Source: an uncultured Leptolyngbya sp.
GTDB taxonomy: Bacteria > Cyanobacteriota > Cyanobacteriia > Phormidesmidales > Phormidesmidaceae
Assembly: GCA_937899365.1 (NCBI GenBank)
Contig: CALBPH010000030.1
Coordinates: 1-6,616, forward strand
DNA length: 6,616 bases
Direction of reading: 5' to 3'
The translations under genes were made by a program, and so were the position numbers. Every line of letters starts with the position of its first letter. The first letter of the stretch is position 1. Shown here one piece after another: positions 5,751 through 6,616 of the stretch. The notes under the pieces were generated by a model. That model saw only the letters and a program-made list of their open reading frames with translations, did no database searches and had not been told where the DNA came from.

Positions 5751-5834
5751 AATAAAAGCCTGAACTTGCTCAGCCTTGCTTAACGGTTGCAAGGCGCTGC
5801 GATCAATCAGGTGCGTCCCATCTGGCACCACCAT
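5739..5834 (-). pseudogene. Possible 31-codon coding-like reading frame or gene remnant
   Basis: On the minus strand, an ATG at 5834 opens a frame that stops with TAA at 5739: MVVPDGTHLIDRSALQPLSK (1-20), then AEQVQAFILRL. The composition looks like real protein, with a strand-turn and then an amphipathic helix, rather than the antisense shadow of a gene. It resembles the C-terminal tail of a longer protein. A TAG stop lies two codons before the ATG, and I could not connect it to a longer frame upstream, where the GNAT gene starts on the other strand. It could be the decayed end of a lost gene, a genuine small protein, or chance. I do not recognise a family. The last 12 bases overlap the end of ispE. 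Confidence 0.25.
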
Positions 5835-5859
5835 CACGAACTAGAGCACACTTCACTGA

Positions 5860-6354
5860 ATGACCCTTGTCTTTCGCTCTATTGACCTTGCTGCTCATGC
5901 CGAACTATGTGTTCACTTTCGGCGTGATGCATTCGTATGTAGTTTTGACGATGGTGATAAGCGGTTTGCCCTAGAGAGTGGTGAACATGCCCAAGGCTAT
6001 CTCAAGTGGCTGCGCAAGCGCATTACAGCCTGTCCAGAAAGCTGTGTCCATGTGTTTGATGGGCAAGAAATTATCGGTCAAATTGAAACGGAGCTGCGGG
6101 GCCAAGAAAAGCTGGGCTACGTATATCTGTTTTATTTGATCCCTAGTCGGCGAGGGCAGGGGATCAGCGATCAGCTCCATGCCTATGTCATGCAGCTATT
6201 TCAAGAAGTGGGTGTGATCCGTGCCCAGCTATCCGTTAGCCCCACTAACCAGGCCGCTATTAGTTTTTATAAGCGTCACGGCTGGCAGGATCTGGGCACC
6301 CGGCCTGGTCATTCAGACTTTAATCTGATGGAGCTTGCCATCGAAGCTGCCTAA
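5860..6354 (+). CDS. GNAT family N-acetyltransferase
   Basis: The 164-residue protein has the core of the GNAT fold, which transfers an acetyl group from acetyl-CoA to an amine. Motif A is clear: the strand YVYLFYLIP (87-95) leads into SRRGQGISDQLHAYVMQL (96-113), where RGQGI (98-102) fits the R/Q-x-x-G-x-G/A pyrophosphate-binding loop. Motif B is NQAAISFYKRHGW (130-142), with the usual N-x-x-A-x-x-x-Y-x-x-x-G-F/W pattern. The N-terminal 85 residues are variable and probably shape the substrate site; HVFDGQEIIGQIETEL (64-79) fits the preceding beta hairpin. Substrate cannot be predicted; it could acetylate a small molecule, peptide or protein. The start is ATG at 5860, with no clear ribosome binding site. 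It lies 109 bp after ispE on the same strand; the separation and unrelated role argue against a functional operon. Confidence 0.88.
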   Translation: MTLVFRSIDLAAHAELCVHFRRDAFVCSFDDGDKRFALESGEHAQGYLKWLRKRITACPESCVHVFDGQEIIGQIETELRGQEKLGYVYLFYLIPSRRGQGISDQLHAYVMQLFQEVGVIRAQLSVSPTNQAAISFYKRHGWQDLGTRPGHSDFNLMELAIEAA

Positions 6355-6386
6355 GTTCAGCAGTGAGCTAGCGATAGTGCGTAGCT

Positions 6387-6414
6387 AATGTGGCGAACGT
6401 AATGTGACGAACGC
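6387..6414. repeat. Tandem 14-bp repeat downstream of the GNAT gene
   Basis: AATGTGGCGAACGT (6387-6400) is followed directly by AATGTGACGAACGC (6401-6414), matching at 12 of 14 positions. It sits in the 137-bp gap between the GNAT gene and the exported-protein gene, 78 bp before the latter's start. It may be a pair of regulator sites or a small tandem duplication. The rest of the gap shows only a weak inverted repeat (AGCTA 6366-6370 / TAGCT 6382-6386). Confidence 0.5.
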
Positions 6415-6491
6415 TTGCGCACCTGAGCTTTAAGGGGCAATACCGCTGACAATAAGGGTCTTCCGGTAATAATTTGGCAAATCCGATGGTC

Positions 6492-6616
6492 ATGAACCGT
6501 TTATGGCCCACCCTGTTGCTAGGGCTTTGGTTGAGTGGTGGCCAAGCCGCTAAAGCTCAGCCTACAAGCCTTTCACAGCAAAATTTAGATGCGGTTGTTG
6601 GGTACCTGACCCGCAC
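6492..6616 (+). CDS. Exported protein with N-terminal signal peptide, 5' part only, function unknown
   Basis: From ATG at 6492 the frame stays open to the window edge (41 full codons). It begins with a classic Sec signal peptide: a short basic start (MNR), a hydrophobic core (LWPTLLLGLWLSGG) and an AKA motif (20-22), so cleavage by signal peptidase I after Ala22 is likely. The mature protein would begin QPTSLSQQNLDAVVGYLTR and be periplasmic or lumenal. An alternative start two codons upstream (ATG 6486, MVMNR) is possible and changes little. There is no lipobox cysteine. Too little of the mature domain is present to name a family. Confidence 0.7.
   Translation, partial: MNRLWPTLLLGLWLSGGQAAKAQPTSLSQQNLDAVVGYLTR

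Noticed and set aside
6366..6386. Inverted repeat AGCTA / TAGCT after the GNAT gene
   Set aside because: A five-pair stem with an 11-nt loop and no T-run is too weak to call a terminator.
1..6616. A novel defence, mobile or biosynthetic system
   Set aside because: No transposase, integrase, nuclease, toxin-antitoxin pair, CRISPR repeat, reverse transcriptase or linked enzyme set is visible; the genes are conserved housekeeping and hypothetical genes in ordinary spacing.

Overview
The window looks like chromosomal DNA from a cyanobacterium. Five perfect copies of the HIP1 octamer GCGATCGC are present in 6.6 kb. Several proteins resemble families I know only from cyanobacteria (DUF3146, DUF3082 and, less surely, DUF3119), and the NAD kinase has the cyanobacterial-style N-terminal core KVGIIYNDVKPVA. 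The genes are of housekeeping or conserved-hypothetical type. I see no rRNA, tRNA, CRISPR array, insertion sequence, phage gene or defence system.

Layout, left to right. At the left edge two small genes point left: a DUF3146 protein (265-528) and, downstream of it, the start of a DUF3119-like membrane protein (1-198), whose reading frame appears broken by one missing T. Facing them across a 163-bp divergent gap with a nested inverted repeat is an NAD kinase (692-1663, GTG start). It is followed on the same strand by a six-helix membrane protein made of three two-helix repeats (1743-2450) and a GT25-like glycosyltransferase (2511-3317). The glycosyltransferase meets a leftward DUF3082 membrane protein (3329-3652) tail to tail, and a probable intrinsic terminator lies in the end of the DUF3082 gene. 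A divergent gap with a likely -10 box leads into rsmA (3802-4644, 16S rRNA dimethyltransferase), then after 161 bp ispE (4806-5750, isoprenoid precursor synthesis). Next come a possible 31-codon reading frame or gene remnant on the minus strand (5739-5834), a GNAT acetyltransferase (5860-6354), and the first 41 codons of an exported protein with a signal peptide (6492 to the right edge).

The recognised enzymes serve separate core functions: NADP supply (NAD kinase), ribosome maturation (RsmA) and the MEP pathway to carotenoids, phytol and quinones (IspE). RsmA, IspE and DUF3082 are, from memory, commonly neighbours in cyanobacteria; here DUF3082 sits on the opposite side of rsmA and is inverted. 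I do not find a convincing novel multi-gene system. The observations most worth checking are the apparent frameshift at the left edge, the three-fold repeat membrane protein, the short coding-like stretch after ispE, and the small repeats and hairpins between genes.
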